Below are positions 1-13,033 of a stretch of 64,000 nucleotides of DNA, piece by piece; the first letter of the stretch is position 1; each line of letters begins with the position of its first letter. The notes under the pieces were generated by a model, which did not search any database, was not told the DNA's origin, and saw only the letters and a list, made by a program, of their open reading frames with translations. Made by a program: the position numbers and the translations under genes. This stretch comes from Endocalyx cinctus (Eukaryota > Ascomycota > Sordariomycetes > Amphisphaeriales > Apiosporaceae): positions 3,572,315 through 3,636,314 of the forward strand of contig BCKC01000003.1 of NCBI GenBank assembly GCA_001600455.1, read 5' to 3'.

Positions 1-1950
1 GTGTGCGATTGTTTGAGTTGCCATCTCGACAAACTGCGTAAATATATCCGGGGGATTTCTTTTTTATAACTTTTAATTGAGTAGAGATGATGAGCAAACT
101 GTCTTGCAGAAGAGGCTTATTGGGGTTTGAGCTTCTTTTAACGGCTTTTTTTTTTTTTTTTTTTTTTTTTTTGTTCAGACGAAAAACGTCTTATGTCCCC
201 TTTCTAAGGGAGAATCATAACTTTGTACAATCCCTAAGCTCAGCTGGAATGCCCCTCAGTAGAAAGATTTTTCAATCGGTTCAAGTTCCAATCATGGCAA
301 TTAGGTTGAAGATGAATAACAACATGGATCCGAACGATTTCATTCCTATCTAAAAAAGTTTGGAATTATTTGTATTATATTCTCACCGTCTGTGCAGGAG
401 GGGTTGAAATAGAATTTTGTGGGAGGAATGCTGAAGATCAGTGGTCACTTTCCTTCCAAAGTTTAGATAGGCAAATGAAGAGGGTGGTGATCGTCGATTC
501 CTTTGATGATCTCGTAATTCGAGACGTGGCCCTGGGCAGTCTCTATCCCTAAATAAATGGGTGACATACGATTGGTCGACTGAACTGCCCACGGTGCTTG
601 ACATAAAAACCATATATCGAACGACCCCAAACTTTGTTTCCCTGGTCTGGGGCTAATATTATCTTCTATGGCAAGACTAGTTTAGGGTAAGTCAGCCGGG
701 ATATATATTGGCTGCTTAAATCCCTATACAGCCAATTAATCTATCTCTCCCTCTTTCTTACGGTACTCAGAACATAAAAATCCACGGCATCGTTTAGTTG
801 GAGTTCCTAGTGACGTGACGTACTGAGCTCGAAGGGTGTTACCATGTACGAGCGTGGAAGCAGACAAATCGGATACCTAACCTATGAAAATCAAAGGTGT
901 TCGGGTAATGGATTGACGTTATGTAGGTGATCGCGTGATGCCACTCGGGTTATATTGGTTGTTAAAGATCGTGCCAGAGCTGAACCGTTTCTGATTGGAA
1001 GGCCCCAATAATATGGTTTCATCTTCGCTTTTGTCTGCAATATGGAACATGTCCTCCATGTGTCCCACATAATAAAGATACACCACAAACACAGCTATTG
1101 ATAATTAGGAGGTGAAAGTTGAACAAGTCTAGACTACGGCAGACTCCGATATGTTTCACATCAACTTATACTATTATCGGTTACTCCGTTAAACTCTCGT
1201 TTAACAGAAGTTATGTATAAAATACTGTGTATTTGTTGGCGACAGCTGAAAGACGAATGTGTTGATGAGTCAAGTCTCTACAGGTACAGGTTATCAGCTT
1301 AACAGGCCAAATTACTACTTGTAGGTACTTAGATCCGCTACCGGCTTCATTGCCGTTATTTCCTAGCTTCTACGGATATAGAATATTATGCACTACTATG
1401 TATACGTAGTATCCATTATTAGAGGCTTACTCTAGCACTGGCACTCTACATACAGCAGTTAAGTACCCCTAGTCTTTAGATTATATAATTATACCGAGGT
1501 CAAAATTTACTATTATCTTATCTTTTATTCTTATCTTTATCGATAAGACAACCCTGGATTACTTTGCGAATAATGACACTTGCAACTGGCACGACAACTC
1601 GAAACACGTACGTATTTACCTACTTAGATCTATTCATATTTTACAAGCCTTTTTTCTTCCATTCGTTTAAAAGACGTGATCAATACTATTTCTCTCCTTT
1701 CTCTTCCCGTAACTTTGTAATTTATCTTTTAAAGTTAAACTCTTGATTCTTTGATTATTACTTTTCTTATGTTATTAGATATTTCGGCAGTCTTAACCTA
1801 ATAGAGAACGAAACGAAACAAGGACAGGAAATACACCCCCTTTTTTAATATATAACTGCTTTTCTAGAATATTATCATACAAAACCACCCCATCATTTTG
1901 TTTTATAATGCGATAACTCATATTCGTTTCTTTTTCATGCTACCGTAAGC
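1..1950. other. Intergenic, upstream of LSB6
   Basis: No gene recognised on either strand. The short open frames here have no recognisable motif and no consistent splice sites. The stretch is AT-rich, with a 27-nt T run at 146-172 and pyrimidine-rich sequence close to the LSB6 start that probably belongs to its promoter and 5' leader. Confidence 0.6.
1937..1948 (+). promoter_or_regulatory. Minimal upstream ORF before LSB6
   Basis: An ATG-CTA-CCG-TAA frame (M-L-P-stop) ends two bases before the LSB6 start codon at 1951. If the mRNA begins upstream of 1937, scanning ribosomes meet this ATG first. The effect on translation is inferred; no transcript start is known. Confidence 0.4.
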
Positions 1951-4403
1951 ATGCCGCGGAATCGCCCAGCCACCACGGGCTACGAACGCCTCGCCCAGGC
2001 CGATCAGTTTAGTGACGAATCTGACGATGACGTCCTCGCTCAAAGTTCCGCGTCGCTTCAGCCCCAGTCTGCTCCGCGCTTCGCTCCCGTTACACAGCCA
2101 AGACCCCACTCGGGCATGACCTCTCCCGGAGGGAATCCGAAACCGAAATATCTCGCGAGACGTATGCGAAGCAACTCGGGGGTTGATTTGAAGGCTATCA
2201 ATGCGCGACTGGAAAGATGGGCCGACGAAATCGCGTCGAAATTCAAGCGAGGAAAGGGGAAGGGCTCCGTGGCGGAGGACGAACGTCTCGAGATTCATTA
2301 CAGCGTGTTCCAGGCTCCCGACGGAGTGCGACCCGTGACACCCGAAACGATGGCTTCCCTGCCCGAACCTGATATGTCCAAGGCTGAATTTGAGGAGATC
2401 GTCGAAAGCGTGAGGACCGCTATTGATCAAGGAATGCATCCAAGTATGATCACCCAGGGTAGCTCTGGAAGCTACTTTGCGCGTAATACCGATGGCAAGA
2501 TTGTTGGTGTCTTTAAACCCAAAGACGAAGAGCCGTATGCAGCTGGTAATCCGAAATGGAACAAATGGATTCATCGGAATCTCTTCCCTTGTTGTTTTGG
2601 CCGAGCTTGGTGAGTTTATTTCAGTTTACCAAACAACTATACCCTCGACATTTATGCTAATTCCTTGCAGCTTAATTCCCAATTTATCTTACGTCAGTGA
2701 AGCTGCTGCGTACACACTAGACTGCCAATTACACACGAATATGGTGCCATATACGGACGTGGTATACCTATCCTCTAAATCCTTCCATTATCCATATTGG
2801 GATCGTCGAAGTTTTTACAGGAAGAAGAAGCCTTTTCCTGCGAAGCCAGGGAGTTTTCAAGTCTTTCTCCGGGGATTCAAGGATGCCAACGTCTTTCTAA
2901 AAGAAAACCCCTGGCCAGATCAATACTGGTCCGGTTTCCGAAATGGTGATACTCATAGGAATAAGCGTAAGCGGTGGAGTGAGAATTGCCGACCAAATAG
3001 AAAGGTTCGAAGCAATAGCATTGGAAGTGACGATGAGCGAGATGAACCGGAGCAGCAACCCTTTGGGCCCGATAACTTTAGATGGACTGAATCTCTCAAA
3101 CAGTCGTTCCGAGAAGAACTTGAAAAGCTCGTCATTCTTGACTACATCATGCGAAATACGGATAGAGGTCTCGATAATTGGATGGTCAAGGTAGATTGGC
3201 AAAGCCAGCAGGTTACAATTGCCTCGGAACCCCCGCAACTGAATATGGATCTTATGGACGAAGAAGAACAGCCTGCTAGACCTGTAGATCTCACGCAGAA
3301 AGGCAATGGTCCTCCGAGAGCTGGTGCTTACAGAGCTCAGAAACCAATGAACGCTTCTGTACTAAAGAGAGCTGAGCCTAACATATCCATCGGTGCCATT
3401 GATAACTCGTTATCGTGGCCCTGGAAACATCCCGATGCTTGGCGAAGGTAAAATAAGCATACGAGTCTTCTCCTCTATCTACATCAAATGCTAACCATTT
3501 ATATCTAGTTTTCCATTTGGTTGGCTCTTCTTACCCGTAGATCTGATCGGCCGGCCTTTCTCTCAGAAGACGCGAGATCATTTCCTACCATTACTTACCT
3601 CGTCTCACTGGTGGAGTCAAACTTCACATGAATTGCGAAAAGTCTTTCAATTAGATCCAGATTTCCAAGAAAAGATGTTTTCTCGACAGATGGCTGTAAT
3701 GAAAGGCCAAGCGTGGAATGTAGTCGAGACGCTGAAGACGCCGGATCATGGCCCCCTAGAACTCACGCGGCGGGCCAAGGTCTGCGTCTGGGATGATTTG
3801 GTTGATGTGCCTGTCGCAGTGCCGATGCGAGTCACGTCATCTGAGATGCGCCGTAGGATGGACCCGCAACTCCACTCTACTATTGACGAGGAGGTGGATA
3901 TCGGTGCGTCGACTTCAGCGCCTACTCACAATGTGGATGATCTTCTCGGATTTTCAAGCCCCTTACCACACCCGGGACGTTTTGAGCTCGCGAGCCCACG
4001 AACGCAATCTCCCGACGGACGAAATGGGCCGATGTCCCTTCCCGTCTCCCCGCCAAACGGAACAACTGATCACACACGCGGTGACAAAACACGGCCAAAA
4101 ATCGACTCCGCAGCGCCCCCAAGAGCTAGCTATCAAGGCCCAATAAGGTCACACTCAAACGAATTGTATAGTCCGCCAAAAGAACGACGATACTCATTCA
4201 CGCAGCGACAGCAGCACCACAAGTCAATAGCACAGCAGATGTACGGTTACAGCGGTGGCCGCCATAGCTACGATGACGATGACGATATGGGAGGTGATAT
4301 AGGATACGCCGCCGCAGAGGATAGAGAAGGGAATAGGCGCAAAGTAATCGTGGAACGGTTGGAGACGGTCAAAGCGAGGAACCCTGTGTTTACTTGGTGC
4401 TAA
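1951..4403 (+). CDS. LSB6: Type II phosphatidylinositol 4-kinase (LSB6-like)
   Basis: Makes PtdIns4P from phosphatidylinositol on Golgi, endosomal and vacuolar membranes. Exons 1951-2609, 2671-3447 and 3509-4403 join in frame to give 776 aa; both introns are GT-AG with a CTAA branch site. The kinase core starts with the Gly-rich loop GSSGSYFA (about residue 170) and the VFKPKDEEPYA lysine segment. The Cys-rich FPCCFGRAC (about 212-220) matches the palmitoylated CCPCC-type membrane anchor of the family and is split by intron 1. The catalytic loop is MRNTDRGLDNW (about 382-392), and the metal-binding GAIDNSLSWPWKHPD (about 460) takes the place of DFG. The N-terminal 130 residues and the last 200 are low-complexity, with Ser/Pro/Arg-rich and Asp-rich runs, as in fungal orthologues. 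Family assignment is firm; yeast gene symbol used by homology. Confidence 0.93.
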
Positions 4404-5800
4404 AAACAGGAAAGACCATCCAACAAATAGCCCCCAAGGACCAAGAAGGATCGGTGTGTTGTTCAGCACAGACTCACAGGAGTCTTACGACATTAATCTG
4501 TGACAGTCAGAACCACGTGTGTGGTTTACGACCTACCCGTTGACGTTGCAGGATCACACCACCGGCGGAGACTTGTATCGATGTGCCGAGACTTAATTCA
4601 TTTCTTGCTCCGTGTACGAGGAAGAAAAACGGTTGGTTGGCGTACGGCGTTAAAATGTAAACTAATAAAGCCCGACGGTGAGAAAGGAAATGATAAGATG
4701 TTCAGCATGTGGTTCTCCAGTAGGAGAAATCGGGGTTTGATTGGAGGTCGATACCACGGAAACGAGTGCACGGGAACACGGGTTGCGAGGGTTGCATCGC
4801 ATTTGCATATACACGTCTTTTCTTTTTTTTTTTTATTTCTCGTTTCCCTGGATCGTGGCCCCCTCATTCAGACCAGACAACAGGACGAGATAGAAAGGGG
4901 AAAAGAGGTTAGGTGGGGGACTATGTTTTCTTTTTTTTTTTTCTCTCTTTCTTTTTTGTTTCTCCCTGCATGGTACTTTAAATAAGTGGTGGTAGCAAAT
5001 CCCGTACTTTTTTGGGGGGTAGACAGACTGTCAGGTTAGCAGAAATGAAAATACTACATATGCAAGAACAGTTACACATATATACGGTCGTATTCCCCTC
5101 ACTATCTTCAACGCAATGTAAAAACAAAACGAGCGAGGAGGGCTTGCAGTTACATGATAGAAAAAAAAGTCTCTTTATGTTGGTAGGTTACGTATATGCG
5201 TACATATAATATGTATGGTACTCGCTTAGGTGGAGATGAGGATAAGTGAGGTAACTATGCATTGTAACCTTAAATGATACATCTCATCGTTTTCTCGTTT
5301 TCTCGTCAGGTTCGGCTATAATGGATTGACTATACGGTTCCTCGAACTCGCTTTTTAAGGCTCACGCATATCTATATATTTTTTTACCAGGGACCCGGCT
5401 CATGGAGGGGGAGGAAGGTTTTTGCCAACGCGGGAAGCAGAACGGGGTAAAATAAAATCGCTCGGTATTCATTGTATGGATTGTTTCATCAGATGCGCAA
5501 TAGCGAAAAGGTTGATATAGGTGGGATGTGCGCGTCGAAGTGTGTCTACTAGGTATCGAAGGGATGGAATTGATAGGTTATTACCGTCATGATCTATATC
5601 TTCATTACCACTTGCACGTATGTGCGTATGTATGTATGCTTTTGTATGCATGCATAATACGTATAGAATACGCTCGCGAGATAGATGAGTTTGATAGGCA
5701 AAAGCATGGGAGGACGTACATACATGGGGTAAACGCGCTACGCGCAGGAAGTTTCCCTCGCCCCGAAACTTAGCTTTTGCTTTGCTTGTTCTTTTACGCA

Positions 5801-5824
5801 TCACATCACGTCACGTCACGTCAC
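5801..5824. repeat. Tandem TCACG pentamer array
   Basis: Five consecutive pentamers of the form TCACR/TCACC. On the other strand they give repeated TGACG, the half-site recognised by CREB/ATF-type bZIP factors. No gene start lies close by, so a regulatory role is only a possibility. Confidence 0.5.
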
Positions 5825-7458
5825 CGCAAGGTGAACGAGTGCGTTCCGGTCCTGGAAAGGGAGGTTCCTGCCACGCATCAGGATGAAGTCGACCGACCCC
5901 CCCTTCCTAAACCCTTGGATATATGATGGGTGTGGAATATATACTTCATAATAAGGAAGGTTCAAGTACCCGGAGGTGGGTACGGAGTATCAAACAGGGA
6001 AATAAAACGACATAGGGTTTTGTTTTTATGTTTTTCCTTGACGAGACAGGGGGAATAGGAAAAAAAATGATGATAAAAAGGGTCATTATTAGTATTAAGT
6101 TGAAGGTTTAGATTCTGCCAACAGCAACCTGCAGACGCGGCCAGAATTTGGCCTACTGATCACCTGTTTTTTTTTTTTTTTTTGGTCTTCTCTCTTCTTT
6201 ACATCATAACCAGGGGAGGGGGGCTCATCATTTCTTTGTTTCGTCTTCGGTCGGCCGAGTAAAGGTCGGTTTTCAGGGTCGGGTCTACGGGTCGGGTCTC
6301 CTACTTCTTCGACCAGCCCACAATTGATGCCTAGAAAACAACAACAAAAAAAAAGTTAACCAGGAAAGGGAAAAAAGGACGAGAACGAGATAGTTTATTC
6401 CCGGCCGATATTATGGCGAAATTAGGTCCGGAGGGGATGCGAGAGGTAGAAAAGGACCGGAAAAGTTTACCCGGTTACGCAGTCAATCACTGATGTAGTT
6501 GCACCCGTAGTCAGCCATGTACATGACTCGCATGAGCAATTACTCACATATTTATATTTATACATGTTGAGCTCGGCACATGTATGGCAGGAGAACGGGG
6601 AGTGGAGAGGGGGGGAGGGGGCCGAAAAGATGAAATAATTACGTACAAAGCTCGAGAGATGCTTTGTTTATCCTGGTACGATAGAGGGGGGCGGAAAAGA
6701 AAAAGGGGGGGCCGGAAGGACAGCGCGAAGGTAGCCAAGCTAAGTAACTTTTTTCTTTTTCTAGGTATGAAAACTAAAGATGAAAACAGGAAGTAATAGA
6801 AACATGATCTTTGAAAGAATATGCTCCACTATCGTCATGTACGTCCGTCAATATGTAATTGTATGCATGAACGGTGTTGTTGTTGCTGTTAGACGTTGAG
6901 GTGGGTAGGTTGAAGGGGGGAGGAACCGACCCCACGGCCATGGCCGTGGTAATTCTTCTTGGAACGTCATGCCGGTTATTACAGGGGATTTCTTTATTAT
7001 TTTCGTTTGTTTATTAGGAAAAATGGATGTTTACCGTATCATTGACAATACGACTCCAACGTTGTCGTACTGTAACCTGAGAAGGGGGGGTTGCGACAGG
7101 GAAAGAAAAGAAAAAAAGGGGGGCCGAAGAAAGAAAGAGGGGCCATATCTCACGAAATCCCACAAAATGTATATACAAGACCGGATCTGAAGATAACTAT
7201 TATGAATCAAACCAATGAATCAGACCTAGTCTCACCGAAAAAAAAAAGAGATGCAAAAAGTAAAGAAAATAATCATGGAGAACTCTTTACATGGGTGTAC
7301 GAGGGTTCGACTGTACGCTAAGAATTAGTTTTGCGTCCCAATAGAAAGACAGAGGGAGGGAGAGAGAGGATGAAAAAGTCAGATTGGGTTAATATTGCTG
7401 CTGCCTTTTTGGACAGCTCACTCCTGCAGCTTGGTTACAACGTTGAAAAGAAAAGAAA

Positions 7459-7460
<2 letters not shown>

Positions 7461-7490
<30 letters not shown>
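7461..7490. repeat. (GA)15 microsatellite
   Basis: Uninterrupted GA dinucleotide repeat of 30 nt, flanked by A/G-rich sequence on both sides. Confidence 0.95.
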
Positions 7491-7494
<4 letters not shown>

Positions 7495-10400
7495 CGACGT
7501 TTAAAATGGAGACTAACGATTCCGAGATCCTGGTATTTTGACTGATGACTACTGGCATACCTGTAAAACTTGTACGAAACGAGAGTGATGATGAAAAAAA
7601 AACATGGCTATTTAGCTGGCTGGCTGTTTTGGATTGGGTTAAGTTAGGGTTGATTGGGTTTGGCCCCCCCGCGTATATGCGTATGCGGCCCGTCGTACAT
7701 CATCCATATATGATATATAGTTTATATGCTCTTTTATTATACCTCTCACGTAAACTGTCAACCAATACCAGGTACTACGAAGGAAGAGGTGCGGGTTGTA
7801 ACGAGTGAGCGAGTAGAATTGGTAGGTTGTCCGAGATCAGCTGAAAATGCATATAATATATAACCTTGCTTACGTTTTTTTTTTCTTCTCCCCTTTGTAG
7901 ATGAACAAATATTTGATATAAGAGAGAGTAAAAAGAGCGATCAATAATCAGCTTCGTAAAGGAAATTATGAAAAGAAAGTGGCTTCGATCAAACATTTCC
8001 TAGGAGGTGTCTTAGGACTGGGTCGTGAGTTGACTAATTAATCGATCTGTGGGAGGTTACTCCCTTGTCATAGATCAGGACCGAGGTAGAATCATGTAAG
8101 AATACAAAAATTTGATAATCGAAGGGCTAGACGTGAGCCCCGTCCCCATTCGCCGTTACATATACATACCACAACCCTTTGCGGGTCCTTAACTATATGT
8201 ATGTACTTAGATAACTTGAAACAGGTAAAAGGACACTCGGGTTCTTGACCGCTTAAATCCGAAGTTCTTTTTTCTTCTTTTCTTTTTCTTCTCCTTAAAA
8301 TGGGTACGGAAACGCCGTGGAGTAAATTCCGCGGTCGTTAATCAGGATTTAGAATGNGGGTGAGAAAAGACCAAAAAAAAAAAAAAAAAAGCATCCTTTG
8401 GGTCTTTGGGGATTTGGAAGTTCGGGATCTAGCACGTGCCGTGTTATGTTGTATTGGATCCATTATATCGTATCGTATCATACATATCGTACTTTGTCCT
8501 GTCGGGCCTTCGTCGTATGTGGCTTTCTTTTTATAGTTATCCGTATTTACAGCTGGAACTGTTACCAAAAATATGGAATCATATTACCTGTTCCAGAGTT
8601 AGGCGGATTCTTTGCATGTTTTATTCTGTTTACCATGTCTGAGATGTATAGTGGTATCTTCCTAGGTACTATGGTAGACTCCTACATATGCAGTACATGT
8701 AATGGTAAAAAGTACATAACATCCATGGATGTTCCACTTTCTATCCATATATTCGTACATATATGAATCATCCATGAACGGTAGGAACGCGTATTGGACA
8801 TATATGTATATGTAGATAGGTCTTCCGTGCCCCAACTGCGTAATTTAAGGGCTTATGTTATGCATGAAAGGATTGAGGGAGGGAGGGGCAGAGCCAATTC
8901 CTCGGGATTATTGCTGACTCAGTTGGGTATAGCATACTACATCGTGCGTAATCCTATGCTGGGTATCAGGGTATATCCAATCCTATGCTAGGTATATGGA
9001 TACCTAGGTATTTACACGTGTCCGTACTTTGGTAACGAATTTTCAACGATACCTGAACTTAGGTTACACCGGTTGTAACACCATCACCGCTGATATGGTG
9101 AGTAAAATCTGACTCGACAGTTTTCTGCATAGTCGATAATCACTCACGCTATAGGTTCATCGAGCGCCCTATAGGTAGGATTGTACCGACTTTTCTTTTC
9201 TTTTTTTCTCTTTTCTTTTTTTGTAGCTTCTCTTTTAGACCTAGAGCAGATACGTTCGGCGTAGATCTTTCAGGTCTGATAGTGGTTACTTTTACTACCC
9301 CCCCCTTTTTTTTCTTTTTTTTTCTTTACTCACTGGAAGGATCCTCTAACTCCCCCCCCCACTCCCCCGTTTTGTTCTTCTTTCTTTTCTTTCTCTTTTT
9401 CTTTTCTTTTCCTACACTCCTTTATCGCTTCCCCCCTCCCACTCATCACAAAACAATGGAATTCGAGTTAGTGATACGATCACGCCCGAGAAAAAGGCTC
9501 TGACCCGATAGTCTGGTACACGCTAATGCAAAGTTCGCAAGGGAAAAGGGCATGGATGAGATAGGATGGACAAGGAATGGATGAGTTCAAATTTCCGAAC
9601 AATTCAAAACCCAACTCCAACTTTACCCAGACGGTAAAATACCGACCCAGATTTATACTACAATTATTATTAGTGTGTTGTCCCCGGGATTTTGCATAGT
9701 GTACAGGTAAAAATCAAATAAATAAATAAAAAATAAAGCGTGAGCTGTAGGAGGGGAGGGAAAAAACAGAAACGGAAATACTTGGAGCCCACTTTATCCA
9801 CTTCTGAAAATTTCAATCATCATTTTCTGATATAATATGTAATATGGGACCGAACCACGGTATATTTCCCCTTGGCAATGATCGTCTTTCACTATCTTAG
9901 AAATACTAACACCAGGAAGAAAGAAATCAAAGTTCGGATGTTCGGCCCAAGGTAGAGAGAGGTAGGGTTTCTCTGTAGTATACATTAGTGTATACGCACA
10001 GATACGTGTTAGGTAGTCTATTCCTAGTATAGAGAGTGTAGTCTGTAATCTTCTCTTTGAAAATTAATTAAAAGAAAGAAAGAAACTTAAAAGAAGAAAA
10101 AAGAAAGAGAAAATTTGCCTCGAATCCAGCAGTCTGGTTCTCCCTTCGGGTATCATCTCGGAGCCAAATTAAAACTTACACGCATACATGTCAATCCCTA
10201 GTGGGTCTGAAAGGTTGCTTTAGCTGGTCAGGGGTAGCCAGCCAGGCCAGCTTAGTATTCGACAAGTCTAGTGAAATGTATCACCTTATTCACCGCTCCC
10301 TTCCCCCCCTCTTGGTCTTACTTTCATCAGAAGGAATGGCCAAAAAAAGAAATGAAAAATAAAATAAAAAAACAGACCCGCTATTTTATTTCACTTGAAT

Positions 10401-13033
10401 GTTCTTTTATTGATCGATCCTCGTTTCGTTTGTGATGCTGATGAAACTGTTGATCTCTCCGGAGTTAGGTTATGATGCTCTCTATAATCAATCGTATTAA
10501 GTTCGTATAAACGAGGAACCTTTGACGTGGATATTTGCTGGGCCCAGCTTTTATGAGTAAGGTCCCCTTACGCTAGAATTCCATTTCCCTCCCCTTTCGT
10601 GAACATATCGTCGTTTATGCAAGCTTTGGACAACGAAAGGGAACGTAATAAAGTGAAGAAAAAGAAAAGTGTTAATTTACCCGAAAAATTCCCTAAAGAT
10701 CCGAGAGAGGAACTTCCCCTAGTTGCCAAGAACGAGAGGCATGGCGGCGACTTGGAGATCAGCACTACCCTCCCCCAAGCTTATATATACGTACATAATA
10801 TATGGAGTACGTCCCAGCTGTCTTCATTGGGCTCCACTACGGGAGCCCGCTCGTTTCGGACATTTGGACGTTTCTGTATGAAATGCGTTCTGATGAAATA
10901 GTGAAATATACCCTGTTCAAGAAGGATGTTCTGTATATCATTTTACTCAAAATCGTTTCACGCGAGCTTTTCATGTTTTCGTCAAGTGTAGGTTGAAGGG
11001 CATTGTAGCTAATAATGAGACAAGTAGAATAAACACACTGGTTATTCGTGTATGTATGTATGTATGTATATATTACCTTGGAAGGGGTCATGAGCTGCCG
11101 TAATATGTCAGCGTCGAAGCTGTCATATCGACCTAATAAGTAAGAAATATGGAGCGGTGAATATGCAAAAAGATGACCTGGTAGACGGGTCACGAAGTAA
11201 TTTTGTTATTATTATGCTGCCTCTTCGTAGTGTAATCGAAATCCCCGACGGACTCATCCTTAGAGCGCCAATCAACCTTAATCGAGACGCGGTTCGGACG
11301 AAATATTCCTTTTGCGTAGAACGGTGTCTGATAGGTGAACATGAGTGTGTTTATTCTTCAGTTCCTTGGGTGTTGGGACTGTATGCGTCTGAACAGTCCA
11401 AATCCCTGTCATCATGGTAGCCTGGACGTAGTGTAGTGCGTGGACAGGTCTACCGATCAGCAACCTTGATCTTAGCTGTACATACTGCTGGTGGTCTACG
11501 CCTCCGTGACCAGGAGACGGTTCTCTTATTATCTGATCGCATGTGCTTCCAAATATCCTTCTCCACGCGCAAAGTCATAATAGGCAACCGAAGATTACTC
11601 GGTTTGTAATCCAAGTACGACATAGGAGGCTTATGAAGACGCTATTTATTTAGATCCCTGGAAACACAAAGAAAAAAGGAAAGAAAAAGGAAATAAAAAG
11701 ATCCAGGGCCGCGTTGGCGGGAATCCTTAGTTATGCAGTACCAAATAAATCCCGAGGGGTAGGTAAAGCTGCGCGGAAAGAAACCGTTGGATTGGATATC
11801 TCTTGGGGCTACCGAGTGCTGTGTATCCCCCCTTACGGAATGTTCTTCCCACTGCGCTAGCGCTAGCTGGCATAACTGATTGATTGATGTACGTACAGCT
11901 CATTCACCCTTTCGGGAAGGGCTTGTTGGCGGCAGCGTCCGCACCCAAGTCCCGTTTGTGGGATTAACTGCTCGAACGAGTCCCCCCTTCAGACGCGGCC
12001 AGCCTTCGTTAATAGGTTGATCGACGTATCACTGCATGCAACGGAGTAGGCTTTTTTTTTTTTTTTTTTGTCCTAGTGCCAACGAGCATATCATGACGAA
12101 GGAGGAAGAGAGAGAAAAAAAAATTGAATGAAAGAAATTAGCTAGTTAAACTGGTACAGGGCAACGTTACTGTTGTACTCTGGTCACAAATTTCCTGGCC
12201 GCTTGAATCTGGTAGACCGACTATGAGGCCCATATCCCTGGAACAGAGTGGACCTCTGTTGCTAGTAGTATATGTAACGGAGAAGCATAATATAAAATCC
12301 ACGTTTATTTCCTAAAACATATTTGGTCAAGGCTCACTGCATTCTTCAACAATGTCATCAACAGGGCTGCATCGATACATGTTCAAAGTAGTCAGCGACC
12401 TCTAGACAATCAAAATCGGTGTCGCCTTGTCTCTGGAGATTTGCGGATCCTTTAGAGTGAAAGACGGTTAAAGTTGCGAGAGAAGTGGGTTAGAGAAAGA
12501 AGAGTACGTATATCCCTTTTTTTTTCGTTTATATTTATTTCTCATTATTTTATTTTTTGGTGATCGGCAGTACCGCAACCGGTATCGTGGGCTGCAAGGC
12601 ATGTAGTAGTATGTGACCCGACGTGCAGTCGGTTTTTCGGCTGGGTTCTGTCTTGTATAGCTCCACACGCATCTGGTTAACGTCTTTTTCTTAAATTATT
12701 ATTATTATTTCTGCAGGCCGCATAGATATCGACACTTCCGAGGTGAATAGAGGAGGAAGAAGGAAGAAGGGGAAATAAACATCGCGTTTGGCCCCTTCGG
12801 CGATTCGGGGTGATAGTTAGTTGTAGATTCGGGCCATGTCAGCCTAAGTTGAAAGCCCACAAGTCAAAAGGCATGGATTTCCACCCTAACGACCTCCCCT
12901 GGTACTGTCAACTAAGTGCTAGGACAGTGTACTCTTCCATCCATCGTCGGCATTAACGAAATATTATTCGAAAACTCCAATTACAATAACAGGCCTTTGT
13001 TGATTTTTTCAAATTCTTATTAATCGCCTCAAA

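Larger units (their letters stand above)
4404..13033. other. Long gene-poor stretch (8.6 kb)
   Basis: I find no protein or RNA gene here. The first ~600 nt is probably LSB6 3' UTR. The rest is AT-rich with many purine or pyrimidine homopolymer runs, a (GA)15 tract at 7461-7490, a tandem TCACG array at 5801-5824, a 12-bp palindrome at 11856-11867 and one ambiguous base (N) at 8357. Open frames of 60-160 codons lack motifs and coding bias. Because the next gene (13034-14955) is so interrupted that it is almost invisible to ORF calling, a similarly fragmented gene cannot be fully excluded. Confidence 0.5.

Noticed and set aside
4500..4985. 161-codon open frame after LSB6
   Set aside because: Low-complexity T-rich content, no motif, sits where the LSB6 3' UTR should be.
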